NCBI RefSeq assembly: GCF_000482365.1
Contig: NZ_KI535309.1
Location: 159,945-223,944 of the forward strand
DNA from: Porphyromonas uenonis DSM 23387 = JCM 13868
GTDB taxonomy: Bacteria; Bacteroidota; Bacteroidia; Bacteroidales; Porphyromonadaceae
Direction of reading: 5' to 3'
DNA length: 64,000 nt
The notes below the pieces were generated by a model. The model worked only from the letters and a program-made list of their open reading frames with translations. It was not told the DNA's origin and did not search any database. The stretch's first letter is position 1, and each line of letters begins with the position of its first letter. The position numbers were made by a program, and so were the translations under genes. Of this stretch, positions 26,047 to 35,241 are shown one piece after another.

Positions 26047-27702
26047 ATGACACAGAATGCACTGACTAGGCTCTTAGCCCTATTCACTACACTTCTACTC
26101 CTAGGCACAAGCCAGAGCTACGCCTGTACGGGGCTGCTCGTTGGCAAGGGAGCATCGGCCGATGGATCGGTCATGATCTCCTATAGTGCTGACTCACACA
26201 CGCTCTACGGTGAGCTATACTACTGGCCAGCCGCCGATCACGCTCCAGGCTCTATGCGTCAGATCACGGAGTGGGACTCAGGCCAGCCTCTCGGACAGAT
26301 CCCTGAGGTAGCTCACACCTACGCCGTCATCGGCAATATGAATGAGCACGCACTAGCTATCACCGAGTCTACCTGGGGCGGCCGTGAGGAGCTGACAGAT
26401 CCTAATGGTCTGATGGACTATGGTAGCCTCATCTACGTGACGCTGCAGCGCGCCAAGACGGCTCGTGAGGCGATCGAGGTGATGACTACTCTGGTCAAGG
26501 AGTATGGCTACGCTAGCTCTGGTGAAAGCATCTCCATAGCTGACAAGAACGAGGCGTGGGTCCTCGAGCTAGTCAGCAAGGGTAAGTATGGCAAGGGCGC
26601 TGTATGGGTCGCTATGCGCATCCCTGACAACGCAATCTCTGCACATGCTAACCAGTCACGTATCCAGCAGATCAAGTTCAACGATCCCAACAACTGTCTC
26701 TACGCTCCCGATGTAATCGACTTCGCTCGAGAGAGAGGATACTACAAGGGCTCAGACAAGGACTTTAGCTTCCAAAAGGCTTACAACCCATACACTCCAG
26801 GTGGTCTACGTGGCTGCGAGGCGCGTGTGTGGTCTTTCTTCAATAAGTTTAGCGACAATGTGAAGCAGTACGAGCGCTTCGTCATGGGGGATGAGAAGGC
26901 TTCTAAGCCGATGCCTCTCTACGTCGTGCCCAATCGCAAGCTCTCTGTCAGTGACGTACGAGATATGATGCGCGACCACTACGAGGGTACCCCGATGGAT
27001 ATGACGAAGGATGTAGGTGCTGGTCCTTACGCTGTGCCTTACCGCTGGCGTCCGATGACCTTCGAGGTAGATGGTCAGACCTATGTCAACGAGCGTGCTA
27101 TCGCTACGCAGCAGACCGGCTTCGTGCTGGTGGCTCAGCTCAGACCTAACCTGCCAGACGCTTTCAGCATCTTGTGGTTTGGTGTGGATGATGCGAATAC
27201 GGCTGTCTTTACGCCTGTCTACTGCTCTTCGCTCCGCACACCTGAGTGCTACCGCGTAGGCAATGGTGATATGATGCACTTCTCCTGGACGAGTGCTTTC
27301 TGGATCCACAACTGGGTAGCCAATATGGCTTACGCCCGCTATGCTCCTATGATTAAGGACATTCGTCCTGTACAGCAGGAGCTGGAGCAAAGCTTTGACA
27401 AGCTCGTGCCAGAGATCGATCAGAAGGCACTGGCGCTCTACAAGAAGGATCCGATGAAGGCGCGCGAAGTGCTCACCACCTTCACCTGCGAGACCGCTGA
27501 CTATGCGACCTATCGCTGGAAGAAGCTCGGCGAGTACCTGCTCGTCAAGTATATGGACGGCAACATGAAGAAGGAGGAGAACGGGCAGTTCAAGACCAAC
27601 GGCTATGGTCTGAGTGCGATGCCAGACTTCCCCGGCTACGACCAGGACTACTACAAGCGCATCGCTGAGACTACAGGCGATCTGCTCAAGATCGATGAGT
27701 AA
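26047..27702 (+). CDS. Secreted C69-family dipeptidase
   Basis: A 551-residue N-terminal-nucleophile hydrolase. A Sec signal peptide (residues 1-26, ending SQSYA) is directly followed by Cys27 in ACTGLLVGKGASADGS, the expected nucleophile exposed after processing in peptidase family C69. Typical segments include TEWDSGQPLGQIPEV, AITESTWGGREEL and ESISIADKNEAWVLELV. Homologues cleave dipeptides, so a periplasmic or surface role in peptide nutrition is likely. There is no T9SS tail. It has its own promoter and is followed by a long hairpin. Confidence 0.93.
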   Translation: MTQNALTRLLALFTTLLLLGTSQSYACTGLLVGKGASADGSVMISYSADSHTLYGELYYWPAADHAPGSMRQITEWDSGQPLGQIPEVAHTYAVIGNMNEHALAITESTWGGREELTDPNGLMDYGSLIYVTLQRAKTAREAIEVMTTLVKEYGYASSGESISIADKNEAWVLELVSKGKYGKGAVWVAMRIPDNAISAHANQSRIQQIKFNDPNNCLYAPDVIDFARERGYYKGSDKDFSFQKAYNPYTPGGLRGCEARVWSFFNKFSDNVKQYERFVMGDEKASKPMPLYVVPNRKLSVSDVRDMMRDHYEGTPMDMTKDVGAGPYAVPYRWRPMTFEVDGQTYVNERAIATQQTGFVLVAQLRPNLPDAFSILWFGVDDANTAVFTPVYCSSLRTPECYRVGNGDMMHFSWTSAFWIHNWVANMAYARYAPMIKDIRPVQQELEQSFDKLVPEIDQKALALYKKDPMKAREVLTTFTCETADYATYRWKKLGEYLLVKYMDGNMKKEENGQFKTNGYGLSAMPDFPGYDQDYYKRIAETTGDLLKIDE

Positions 27703-27731
27703 GTCCTACTAGCAAACGACTATGTAATATG

Positions 27732-27803
27732 ATCGTGGGCAATGCTAAGTAAGCGAGACAACTCCCCTGTGGAGCAGGTCCGTTACTGAGCGTTGCCCAC
27801 GAT
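27732..27803 (+). ncRNA. Strong nested stem structure, terminator or small structured RNA
   Basis: Arms 27732-27746 and 27789-27803 (ATCGTGGGCAAYGCT with its complement) pair over 15 bases with one G-U or mismatch. Inside, AGTAA/TTACT and CTCC/GGAG stems can form, giving a compact three-tier fold of 72 nt. TTCTTATAT follows. It lies between the C69 gene and the ROK gene. It could simply be a terminator; the large folded apical part is more than a terminator needs. Confidence 0.4.
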
Positions 27804-27821
27804 TCTTATATCTGATAAGCA

Positions 27822-28796
27822 ATGTCTCTATACTTAGGCATCGATATAGGAGGTACCAACACAGAGCTGGGTATCGTTGATGAAGCGGGACAAATAGTCT
27901 CCTCACAGACGCTCTCGACGAAGCAGCACGGGGACTCCTTCGCTGGATACATCGTCGCGCTGAGCCAGCAGATAAACCAAATGGTCGCTGATCCCGCCTT
28001 GTCAGGCAAAGTGGTCGGCATAGGCATCGGAGCTCCTAATGCGAACTACTTCTCAGGCTGTATCGAACAGGCGGTCAATCTCCCCTGGACTGGCTCCAGT
28101 CCTATCGTTGCTGAGCTCTCAGCACAGACGGGACTACCCGTCGTCCTAGACAATGACGCTAATGCAAGTGCACTCGGCGAGCATAGCTACGGAGCTGCGC
28201 GTGGGCTGGATCACTTTGTCGAGATAACGCTCGGTACAGGCGTGGGAAGTGGCATCTATGCCGACGGGCGTCTCATACGTGGCTACCAAGGCAAGGCGGG
28301 CGAGCTGGGACATATCGCTGTAGGTGAACCGCATCAACGCTGTGGCTGTGGACGGGACGGATGTCTTGAGGCCTCTGTAGCTGCACCCGCCGTAGCACGA
28401 CGTGCCGTGAGTCTTAAGAAGCTATGCCTAGAGCAAGGTATGTGGAGCGAGCTCTGCGACATACCTGATGAACAGCTAACCAGCAAAGTGGTAGCCGAGG
28501 TGGCGCTAGCGACAGGCGACTCCTTAGCTCGTCAGGTCTTTGAGGAGACAGGCGAGATACTGGGTCGTGCCTTAGCACAGTTTGCCTGCTTCTCAGCACC
28601 CCAAGCGTTCGTCCTCTTCGGAGGGGTGGCGCAGTGTGGCGACCTACTGCTCAAGCCCGTACGCAAAGCTTTTGACCAGACGCTACTTCACATTTATCGA
28701 GGCTCCATAGAGATCCTCCTCAGTTCACTGCCTAAGGGGCAAGCGGCCGTGCTGGGTGCCGCTTCGCTAGCACGCGAACGAGACCTACAAGTATGA
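27822..28796 (+). CDS. ROK family sugar kinase (glucokinase-like)
   Basis: A 324-residue ROK protein. The phosphate-binding segment LGIDIGGTNTELGIVDE is at the N-terminus. The catalytic aspartate lies in LDNDANASALGEHSYGAA. TLGTGVGSGIYADGRLIRG follows, then the ROK zinc motif HQRCGCGRDGCLEASVA (about residue 170), and GGVAQCGDLLLKP near the end. No DNA-binding HTH domain is present, so it is a kinase rather than a repressor. Glucose or another hexose is the likely substrate. The stop overlaps the start of the Nudix gene by 4 bases, so the two are translationally coupled. Confidence 0.93.
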   Translation: MSLYLGIDIGGTNTELGIVDEAGQIVSSQTLSTKQHGDSFAGYIVALSQQINQMVADPALSGKVVGIGIGAPNANYFSGCIEQAVNLPWTGSSPIVAELSAQTGLPVVLDNDANASALGEHSYGAARGLDHFVEITLGTGVGSGIYADGRLIRGYQGKAGELGHIAVGEPHQRCGCGRDGCLEASVAAPAVARRAVSLKKLCLEQGMWSELCDIPDEQLTSKVVAEVALATGDSLARQVFEETGEILGRALAQFACFSAPQAFVLFGGVAQCGDLLLKPVRKAFDQTLLHIYRGSIEILLSSLPKGQAAVLGAASLARERDLQV

Positions 28797-29326
28797 GCCA
28801 ACGCGAGACCTTCGACTATTGTCCACGCTGTGGCGCTGATCGCCTAGAGGCGCATGGCATCAAGGCGCAGCACTGTCAGAGCTGTGGCTTCACCTACTAC
28901 CACAACCCGAGCGCTGCCGTGGCACTGCTCGTGCGCGATCTACAGGGTCGACTGCTGGTGGCGACGCGAGGCAAAGAGCCCGCCAAGGGGACGCTGGATC
29001 TCCCCGGAGGCTTTGTGGACAAAGGCGAGACCGGCGAAGAGGCCGCACAGCGAGAGCTATATGAGGAGAGTGGTCTGCGACTCCCGACGGAGCAGTTTGT
29101 CTACGCCTTCTCTCTGCCCAATAGCTACCTCTACAGCGACTTCCTCGTACCGACACTGGATCTCTTCTACATGGTTCAACTACCGAGCGAGAAGCCTACC
29201 GTACAAGCTATGGACGACGTGGCGCAGCTCCACTGGCTCGCACCCGCAGAGATAGATCCGTCACGCTTCGGACTGATATCCATCCGCCGAGGCATCGCGC
29301 GCTACCTATCCTCCCTCGGCAACTGA
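28793..29326 (+). CDS. Nudix hydrolase with N-terminal zinc ribbon
   Basis: A 177-residue protein. A zinc ribbon (CPRCGADR and CQSCGF, residues 9-35) is followed by a Nudix fold with the complete Nudix box GGFVDKGETGEEAAQRELYEESG (about residues 66-88). The zinc ribbon plus Nudix layout resembles NudC-type NADH pyrophosphatases, but this protein is shorter than NudC. The substrate, such as a nucleotide sugar, NADH or a damaged nucleotide, is not determined. Its ATG overlaps the ROK kinase stop (ATGA). Confidence 0.9.
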   Translation: MSQRETFDYCPRCGADRLEAHGIKAQHCQSCGFTYYHNPSAAVALLVRDLQGRLLVATRGKEPAKGTLDLPGGFVDKGETGEEAAQRELYEESGLRLPTEQFVYAFSLPNSYLYSDFLVPTLDLFYMVQLPSEKPTVQAMDDVAQLHWLAPAEIDPSRFGLISIRRGIARYLSSLGN

Positions 29327-29459
29327 TTTCTCACACCATTAACCTAACACTGTGCCAAACCCTTCCTCCCACAGTGGATCAAGACCGCTCAGCAGAACCA
29401 GCGTCTCGTCTCCGCCCGATAAGTTCACCACAGAAGACGAGCCAGGCTCGTTGCAGTCT

Positions 29460-29500
29460 AACGAGTAGCCTCTTGTAGGGCTACTCGTTTTATTTTTAAG
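29460..29500 (+). terminator. Terminator of the ROK-Nudix operon
   Basis: AACGAGTAGCC pairs with GGCTACTCGTT (11 bp, loop TCTTGTA) and is followed by TTATTTTT. It is 133 bases after the Nudix stop. The intervening sequence shows nothing else. Confidence 0.8.
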
Positions 29501-29570
29501 CCGTTTTTACTTCCTAGTGGGAGATTGAGAGGGGGGAGAGGTAGAGATTTATCGGACAGCTATAATACGT

Positions 29571-29620
29571 AATATGTCGCCTTGCGGGCACCAAGTGGTG
29601 CGTCCGCAAGACGACATATT
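29571..29620 (-). terminator. Strong hairpin after the carboxyltransferase gene
   Basis: A long three-segment stem: AATATGTCG/CGACATATT, CTTGCGG/CCGCAAG and GCACCA/TGGTGC, interrupted by single-base bulges. It lies 30 bases beyond the leftward stop at 29650. Confidence 0.7.
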
Positions 29621-29649
29621 GCGATTGTGCGTCGGTGTGTACCTTGTGC

Positions 29650-31515
29650 TTAGCGTCCTAGAGGACGGCGCTCACGCTGACGTGTCGTGGTCTCCTCCTC
29701 AATGCGCTTGATCGGGGGCTGATAATCGGGGTAGTGCTCCTCCTTTTCGGCGGGCTTGATGTAGGCTAGCTCGTCGCCCTTGCGGACGGTCTGACCTTGA
29801 CCTACACAGACCTCGATGAGCTTGCCCGTGAAGTTCGTATTGACACGCTCTATCTGACCAAATGGGGTCTCGATGTAGCAGAAAGGTTGACCAGTGACAT
29901 ACTCCGTGCCAGTGGCTGGAGCCATCGAACCCTCTGTCGGATCGACCTCCCAGAGTACGGTACCCGTCGTCGGTGCGGGGATCATCTGCGTGCCAGCACG
30001 CATCGCCTTCTTGATGTCGCTCTCGTCGAAGCCCTTCTTAGCCAGTGCGTCAGCCTTGGCCTTAGCAAGCGAAGCCTCAAACTCACGACGCAGGTCGCCA
30101 CTCTTGTAGCGTCTGTACTGCTCGGGGTGCATAGCCAGCTCGAAGAGCTCCTCATCGTCAGGACCAAACTCCCAGCCGTTCTCCTTCATCTCCTTGCGGA
30201 ACTCATCCAGCGCATCGGGGTAGAACTGCTGTGGGTCGGCGTCGGAAAACTCTAGCCCCTTCTCCTTAGCGAGTGCCACGAGCTCGGGATCTATCTTGCC
30301 AGGGATACGGCCAGCCTTGCCGAGGATCATGTTCCACATGTTTTGGTCTATGGCGAGCCAGCGACCCTTGCCCTGCGTCATGTTGTAGACGTTCATCAGA
30401 GCGATGTTCTTGACATACTGGCTGAATGGGGTCACTAGTGGGGGATATCCGACACGTGGCCATACGTAAGCGACCTCGTTAAAGAGCTTGACCAGTAGGT
30501 CATCAATCGATAGCTCAGGCTCGTTGTGATTACGCAGGTACATGTTGATACCTGAGTGGACGCCCTTGAGGTCGGCCATCATAGAGCCCATCATACCGCC
30601 AGGCAGACCGCACCCGACTAGTAGCGAAGAGGTCTCCTTATTGGTCGAGCCCATAAAGTATCCGAGGAAGTCATCGATAAAGCTCTGGGTCATCGAACGA
30701 GCACGCATATAAGCGTCCATATTGATCTCAGGTACGTCGAAGCCCGCATCGTAGAGCATCTCACGGATGGTGATCACGTCGGGGTGGATCTTACCCCAAG
30801 AGATCGGCTCCATAGCAACGTCTATGATGTCGGCGCCGTTTTCGCACACCTCCAGCATAGAGGCTACGGAGAAGCCAGGGCCCGAGTGTCCGTGATACTG
30901 AATGATCGTATCGGGGTGCTTAGACTTGATCGACTTAACCAGCTGTCCGAGGAAGTGAGGACGACCGATGCCAGCCATATCTTTGAGACAGATCTCGTCA
31001 GCGCCAGCCTCGATGAGCTTGTCTGCTAGTGTCGAGTAATACTCGATCGTATGTATCGGTGAGTAGGTGATACAGAGTGTCGCCTGAGCGGTCATGCCAG
31101 CCTCCTTGGCGTAGTGTATGGAGGGGATGATGTTGCGCGGGTCATTGAGACCGTCGAAGATACGTGTGATGTCTACCCCCTGCGCATGCTTGACACGATA
31201 CATCATCTTGCGCACATCTGCTGGTACGGGGTACATACGCAGTCCGTTGAGACCACGATCCAGCATGTGGGTCTTGATACCCGCCTTGTTGAGAGGCTTG
31301 GTGAAGGCGCGTACAGCGTCATTAGGATTTTCGCCAGCGAGTAGCTTGACCTGCTCGAAGGCACCTCCGTTCGTCTCGACACGAGCGAAGCAACCCATCT
31401 CGATGATGAGCGGTGCGATCGATGCTAGTTGCTCAGCGCGTGGTTGAAACTTGCCCGAGGATTGCCACATATCTCTGTATACGAGGCTAAACTGAATCTT
31501 TTTCTTTGTTGCCAT
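29650..31515 (-). CDS. Carboxyltransferase subunit (oxaloacetate decarboxylase alpha / pyruvate carboxylase B type) lacking the biotin lysine
   Basis: 621 residues from the ATG at 31515 (MATKKKIQFSLVYRDM); an upstream in-frame start lies beyond the promoter. The TIM-barrel carboxyltransferase domain covers about 1-300 with RDMWQSSGKFQPR, RIFDGLNDPRN, CITYSPIHT, LKDMAGIGRPH and IQYHGHSGPG. A conserved carboxylase domain follows (GGMMGSMM, WPRVGYPPLVTPFSQYV). The C-terminal part has biotinyl-domain shape (TNFTGKLIEVCVGQGQTVRKGDELAYI), but the expected EAMKM motif reads ETPFGQ, so no biotin lysine is present. It probably works with a separate biotin carrier in oxaloacetate/pyruvate or methylmalonyl-CoA metabolism. 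Which substrate is used cannot be told. Confidence 0.87.
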   Translation of the reverse strand: MATKKKIQFSLVYRDMWQSSGKFQPRAEQLASIAPLIIEMGCFARVETNGGAFEQVKLLAGENPNDAVRAFTKPLNKAGIKTHMLDRGLNGLRMYPVPADVRKMMYRVKHAQGVDITRIFDGLNDPRNIIPSIHYAKEAGMTAQATLCITYSPIHTIEYYSTLADKLIEAGADEICLKDMAGIGRPHFLGQLVKSIKSKHPDTIIQYHGHSGPGFSVASMLEVCENGADIIDVAMEPISWGKIHPDVITIREMLYDAGFDVPEINMDAYMRARSMTQSFIDDFLGYFMGSTNKETSSLLVGCGLPGGMMGSMMADLKGVHSGINMYLRNHNEPELSIDDLLVKLFNEVAYVWPRVGYPPLVTPFSQYVKNIALMNVYNMTQGKGRWLAIDQNMWNMILGKAGRIPGKIDPELVALAKEKGLEFSDADPQQFYPDALDEFRKEMKENGWEFGPDDEELFELAMHPEQYRRYKSGDLRREFEASLAKAKADALAKKGFDESDIKKAMRAGTQMIPAPTTGTVLWEVDPTEGSMAPATGTEYVTGQPFCYIETPFGQIERVNTNFTGKLIEVCVGQGQTVRKGDELAYIKPAEKEEHYPDYQPPIKRIEEETTTRQRERRPLGR

Positions 31516-31575
31516 ATCTAGTGTATCTGTTGTGTTACCTACAAGGCTTGATGTGTCACCACCGAACCTCACCCA

Positions 31576-31583
31576 CAAAGATA
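31576..31583 (-). promoter_or_regulatory. -7 box of the carboxyltransferase gene
   Basis: On the minus strand TATCTTTG, an exact -7 consensus, 60 bases before the ATG at 31515. It lies downstream of the longest possible start (31599), which it therefore excludes. Confidence 0.65.
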
Positions 31584-31629
31584 CATATTTTACGCACATA
31601 TAGGGACTGCTGACGCATCTTAGAAATTT

Positions 31630-31720
31630 GAGGTTAGACGTTAGAGGCTAGAAGTTAGAGATCACCACTGATGGATCTGATGATTCTAACCTCTAATTTC
31701 TAACCTCTAATCGCTAATTC
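31630..31720. repeat. TTAGAGG-type heptads as an inverted repeat
   Basis: Left arm GGTTAGA, CGTTAGA, GGCTAGA, AGTTAGA, and right arm CTAACCTCTAATTTCTAAC plus CTCTAAT. The loop (ATCACCACTGATGGATCTGAT) is itself partly palindromic. It directly abuts CCTAGG repeat copy A. Confidence 0.75.
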
Positions 31721-31722
31721 TC

Positions 31723-31920
31723 GATTCCTACCTAGGGAATGAGCAAATTCCTCCGTGGATATTTTTGATTTGCTACCTAGGAAATGGCAAATTCTTCGGA
31801 CTTATTTTTTGATTCCTCCGAAGTTTCATTTGATTCCTCCGAAGAATTTTTTATTTCCTAGGTAGGAATTGGACCAATTCCTAGGTAGCTATTTGGCAAA
31901 TTCCTAGGTAGGAATTGAAA
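31723..31920 (+). repeat. CCTAGG palindromic element, copy A (MITE-like)
   Basis: A non-coding element of about 200 bp whose ends are inverted (ATTCCTACCTAGG at the left, CCTAGGTAGGAATTGAAA at the right), with inner inverted arms ATTCTTCGGA/TCCGAAGAAT. It matches the reverse complement of 55565-55764; about 105 bases in the middle appear identical. A CTGACGCAT motif lies on its left at 31610-31618, as it does beside the other copy. Confidence 0.8.
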
Positions 31921-31934
31921 TGTGCGGACAGACC

Positions 31935-31956
31935 GTCCCGTGGAGGGACTTTTTTT
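31935..31956 (+). terminator. Small hairpin plus T-run in the receptor gene leader
   Basis: GTCCC/GGGAC stem (31935-31939 with 31945-31949) followed by seven T residues, 62 bases before the ATG at 32018. It may terminate transcription entering from the repeat or act as an attenuator. A second small stem GGGC/GCCC follows at about 31965-31977. Confidence 0.5.
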
Positions 31957-32017
31957 AAGCTTTTGGGCGTTGAGCCCGTCTAAAACGTTGACACACTTTT
32001 GACACACACGACACACT

Positions 32018-34709
32018 ATGCGACAGATACCGCTACGGAGTCTCTGCCTACTCCTCATACTGCACGCCTTATCCTTTACATTACCCGCACAAGTGATGAC
32101 GACCGTACGAGGAGTCGTACGGGACAGCGCTGAGTCGCCTCTCGTAGGAGCCAACGTGGCATTCTATCGGCACATGCCCTCTGGCGAGCGACTGCTCGTG
32201 GCGGGGGGTACGAGCGATAGCCAGGGACACTTCTCTATAACTCAAGTGCCTCTAGGGCAACTATCCCTAGAGGTCTCCTACATAGGCTACCAGAGCTACC
32301 AAGACGACCTAACGGTCGCTGCGGGGCTCAACCTCGGGGTCATACAGCTCCAAGAGGATGCCCACCTGCTAGAGGTGGTCGTCGTACAAGGCAAGGCGAC
32401 CGATATGACGGTGCGAGGGGATACGATCGCCTTCAATGCTGACGCCTACAAGGTGCCCCAAGGCGCTATGCTCGAAGAGCTGGTCAAGCGCCTCCCAGGA
32501 GCGGAGATCGATGAGAATGGACAGCTCACCATCGGCGGACAGCAGGTGGCGAAGATCATGCTCGACGGCAAGGAGTTCTTTAGCGGGGATACGAAGGTGG
32601 CTATGCGCAATCTACCCGCTACCATAGTGAATCAACTAGAGGTGCTCAGCCAGCAGAGCGATGAGGCGCGTGTCACTGGCTTTGACGATGATGAGGAGGA
32701 GACGGTCCTGAATATACGCACGAAGCCTGACATGCGACAAGGTACTTTCGGACACGCCTTGGCGGGCTATGGCTTGGGCCAGCGCTATGAGCTCAGCGGG
32801 ATGCTCAACTACTTCTCCAAGCAACACCAGACGACGCTCATAGCCGGTAGTAACAATACCAACGGGCAGGGGCTCTCTGACCTAAATCTAGACGATGGCT
32901 CTCGAGGAGGAGGCCGTGGCAGATGGGGCCGTGGCGGAGGAGGCTTCAGACCACAAGGCATCACCACCTCTGCACAGATTGCTGCCAATGAGACCTACAC
33001 GCCTAGCGATCGGCTGGAGGTCAATGCGAATGCGCGCTATGGATATAGCCAAAACGATCTTTCCGCACGTACCGAGACGGAAAACCTCCTACCCGACAGC
33101 CCCAGCACCTTTACCAATGAAACGACCGAGTCGCTCAGCCGTGGGCACAATCTGGGTGGAGATGCTTTTGTCAAGTGGCAAGCGACAGACCGCACGGAGC
33201 TGATCTACCGTCCGGCGGTACACTACAGCTGGGGCATGGCGCAGGAGCAGCGCAACTACCGCACCACAGACAGTGCCGAGAGCGAGCTACATCGTGGCAG
33301 CCAGGAGAGCCTACGGGAGTATGGCGGGCTACGCCTATTTAACATGCTCCTCTTAGGGCATAAGCTCAACGATGAGGGGCGAACCCTCAGCCTACAGCTC
33401 AATGGGGGCTTCCATGGAGACAACGCCAATACCGAGAGCCACTCGACGCTTCACTCGGCTGAGGGGGATCAGTCTCAGCAGGTGCTCATGGAGGATCGCA
33501 GTCAGACCTTTAGCTACCGCATACGCACTGGCTATGTAGAGCCTCTCACGGAGCTGCTCTCGCTACAGGCACAGCTGGAGTGGAGCGACCGCATACGTAG
33601 CAGCGAGCGGGACTACAAGATGGCCGACGCAACTAAGGAGACCAGCATGAGTACTCGTCTGAACTCTCTGAGCGGAGGGGGTGGATCTCAAGGTGGCCAA
33701 CAAACTGATCGACCTGACTGTGGGACTACGTCTCCGCCCTACCTGGATGAGTACGGAGCAGTCGCAACTAATTAGCGAAAAGCCTCACGTACGTCGTGAG
33801 ACAATATGGGCTCCCTCGCTAAGCTTTCGCTATACACCTAATAAGCAGACGATGCTTCGCCTAGGCTATTGGGGACGCTCGGAGATGCCTTCTGCAGGGC
33901 AGATGTACACGATCCCCGATGCGACCAATCTGCGGGAGTCGATCATAGGTAATCCGGACCTACGCCCCAGCTACCAGCATCAGCTGTTTGGTATGTTTCG
34001 CACGTTCCTCCCCAGCACCAGCCAAGCGATCAATCTACGTCTCTTTGGCGCTTATACCCACCACGCTGTGATCAGCGATCAGACGGTCGATGCCAAGACG
34101 CAGCGCAGGCGGATCTCCTATATCAATGCCGATGGAGGGGAATATATGCTTCATGGCAATGGCTCCTTTACCACACCTTTCTTTACCAAGTCGCTATCGC
34201 TGGCGGTCACGCTGGGCTCTGCCTACAACTACCGCTTAGGGCGCATCAACGGGGTGACCAATGGGTCGCACTCATGGACGTTCTCACCAGATCTCTCCCT
34301 GGCTTACTCAAACAGCTGGCTCTACCTACGCGCTAAGGGTGGGGTCAGATACCACTACGGAAGCCAAAGCTTACCGATCGCCACCTCGCCACACACTTAC
34401 GACTGGAACGCCGGAGGCGACGCGTCGGTGACGCTCCCGCTGGGCTTCAAGGTGGAGAGTGAGGCGCTCTACACGCAGGGGGTAGGTTACCAAGAGCCGT
34501 ACAATGTCGCCTCCGTACTATGGAGCGCGGGGCTCTCTTACTCCTTCCTGAAGGATCAAGCAGCGACCCTACGCATCAAGGTGTACGACCTGCTTAACCA
34601 GCAGCAGAGCATCACGCGTCAGGTCTCCGCTACGGAGATCAGCGACACCTGGTCCAACAGTCTCGGGCGCTACGCCATGCTCCACTTCATCTACCGCTTC
34701 CGTCTCTAG
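32018..34709 (+). pseudogene. TonB-dependent-receptor-like outer membrane beta-barrel protein, frameshifted
   Basis: Two overlapping frames together encode one protein of about 896 residues. The first frame (32018-33775) has a signal peptide (1-25, ending LPA-Q), a carboxypeptidase-regulatory-like domain (GVVRDSAESPLVGANVAFYR, about 30-110), a plug-like domain (LDGKEFFSGD) and the start of the barrel, with a Gly/Arg-rich loop near residue 295. The second frame, ending at 34709, contains the rest of the barrel (LSFRYTPNKQTMLRLGYWGR, NPDLRPSYQHQLFG) and ends in FIYRFRL. Removing one G from the run of five at 33677-33681 restores the frame (SGGVDLKVANK). It may be a real inactivating shift, a phase switch or a sequencing error. 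It belongs to the outer membrane beta-barrel family of Bacteroidota. Confidence 0.85.
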
Positions 34710-34729
34710 ACAAGTCGACTGCCCCACAA

Positions 34730-34805
34730 GGGATAGCTCTCTCATCTCACTTGCGGAGTACCTCACAGGGATAGCCGTCTCATCTTACTTGCGGAGTACC
34801 TCACA
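34730..34805. repeat. Two tandem 38-bp direct repeats
   Basis: Units 34730-34767 and 34768-34805 (GGGATAGC to TACCTCACA) differ at three positions. They lie 20 bases after the receptor pseudogene. Further right, GAGTAGCCCTTTGTAGGG resembles one arm of the terminator at 29460. Confidence 0.75.
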
Positions 34806-34879
34806 GGCTTCGCGACTCTCACGAGTAGCCCTTTGTAGGGGTCGCACGGCGCGTTCCTGGGAGTCGTTACTCGTCAGGA

Positions 34880-35054
34880 GAGACTGTTGCAAAAGTCAAC
34901 AGTCTCACAATCTTGCAAGCAAGATTGTCCTGACTTTGCAGAAAGGATGAAGCGCAAGGCGCTGAGGGTGAGGTCTGAAGGGAGCACACCTCCGTATGTA
35001 ACCAAAGCCGAATCCCGAAAGCAACACAGCGATTCGCCTTTATGCAACAGTCTC
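34880..35054. mobile_element. Candidate 175-bp MITE
   Basis: The ends are 12-bp perfect inverted repeats, GAGACTGTTGCA (34880-34891) and TGCAACAGTCTC (35043-35054). The left end also contains an internal copy of part of the end (GACTGTTG/CAACAGTC). A perfect 10-bp-arm palindrome ACAATCTTGC/GCAAGATTGT follows at 34908-34929. No gene is inside. No clear target duplication is visible. The size and ends fit a non-autonomous derivative of an insertion sequence not present in the window. Confidence 0.6.
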
Positions 35055-35105
35055 CAGGGACATCGTATATCGCACCGTCATACGTTGCTGGGGGACACAA
35101 TAGCA

Positions 35106-35144
35106 AGAGAGACGTGCATCTGCCCTTGTGGCATGCACGTCTCT
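35106..35144 (-). terminator. Terminator of the SusC/SusD operon
   Basis: AGAGAGACGTGCAT pairs perfectly with ATGCACGTCTCTCT (14 bp). It is about 100 bases beyond the leftward SusD stop at 35242; read leftward, the arm is followed by TTGCTATTG, and read rightward by ATATTATTT. It may serve transcripts from both sides. Confidence 0.65.
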
Positions 35145-35241
35145 CTATATTATTTAGTCGATGGGGAGGCCAGATTTTGGCCTTTTGTCCCCTATCTATC
35201 TACTCCTAAAGCTTGAGGCCCTAGGTGTGACGGATAGACTC

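Noticed and set aside
27732-27803. tRNA-like fold
   Set aside because: The stems do not match cloverleaf arm lengths, and there is no T-loop sequence or anticodon arm.
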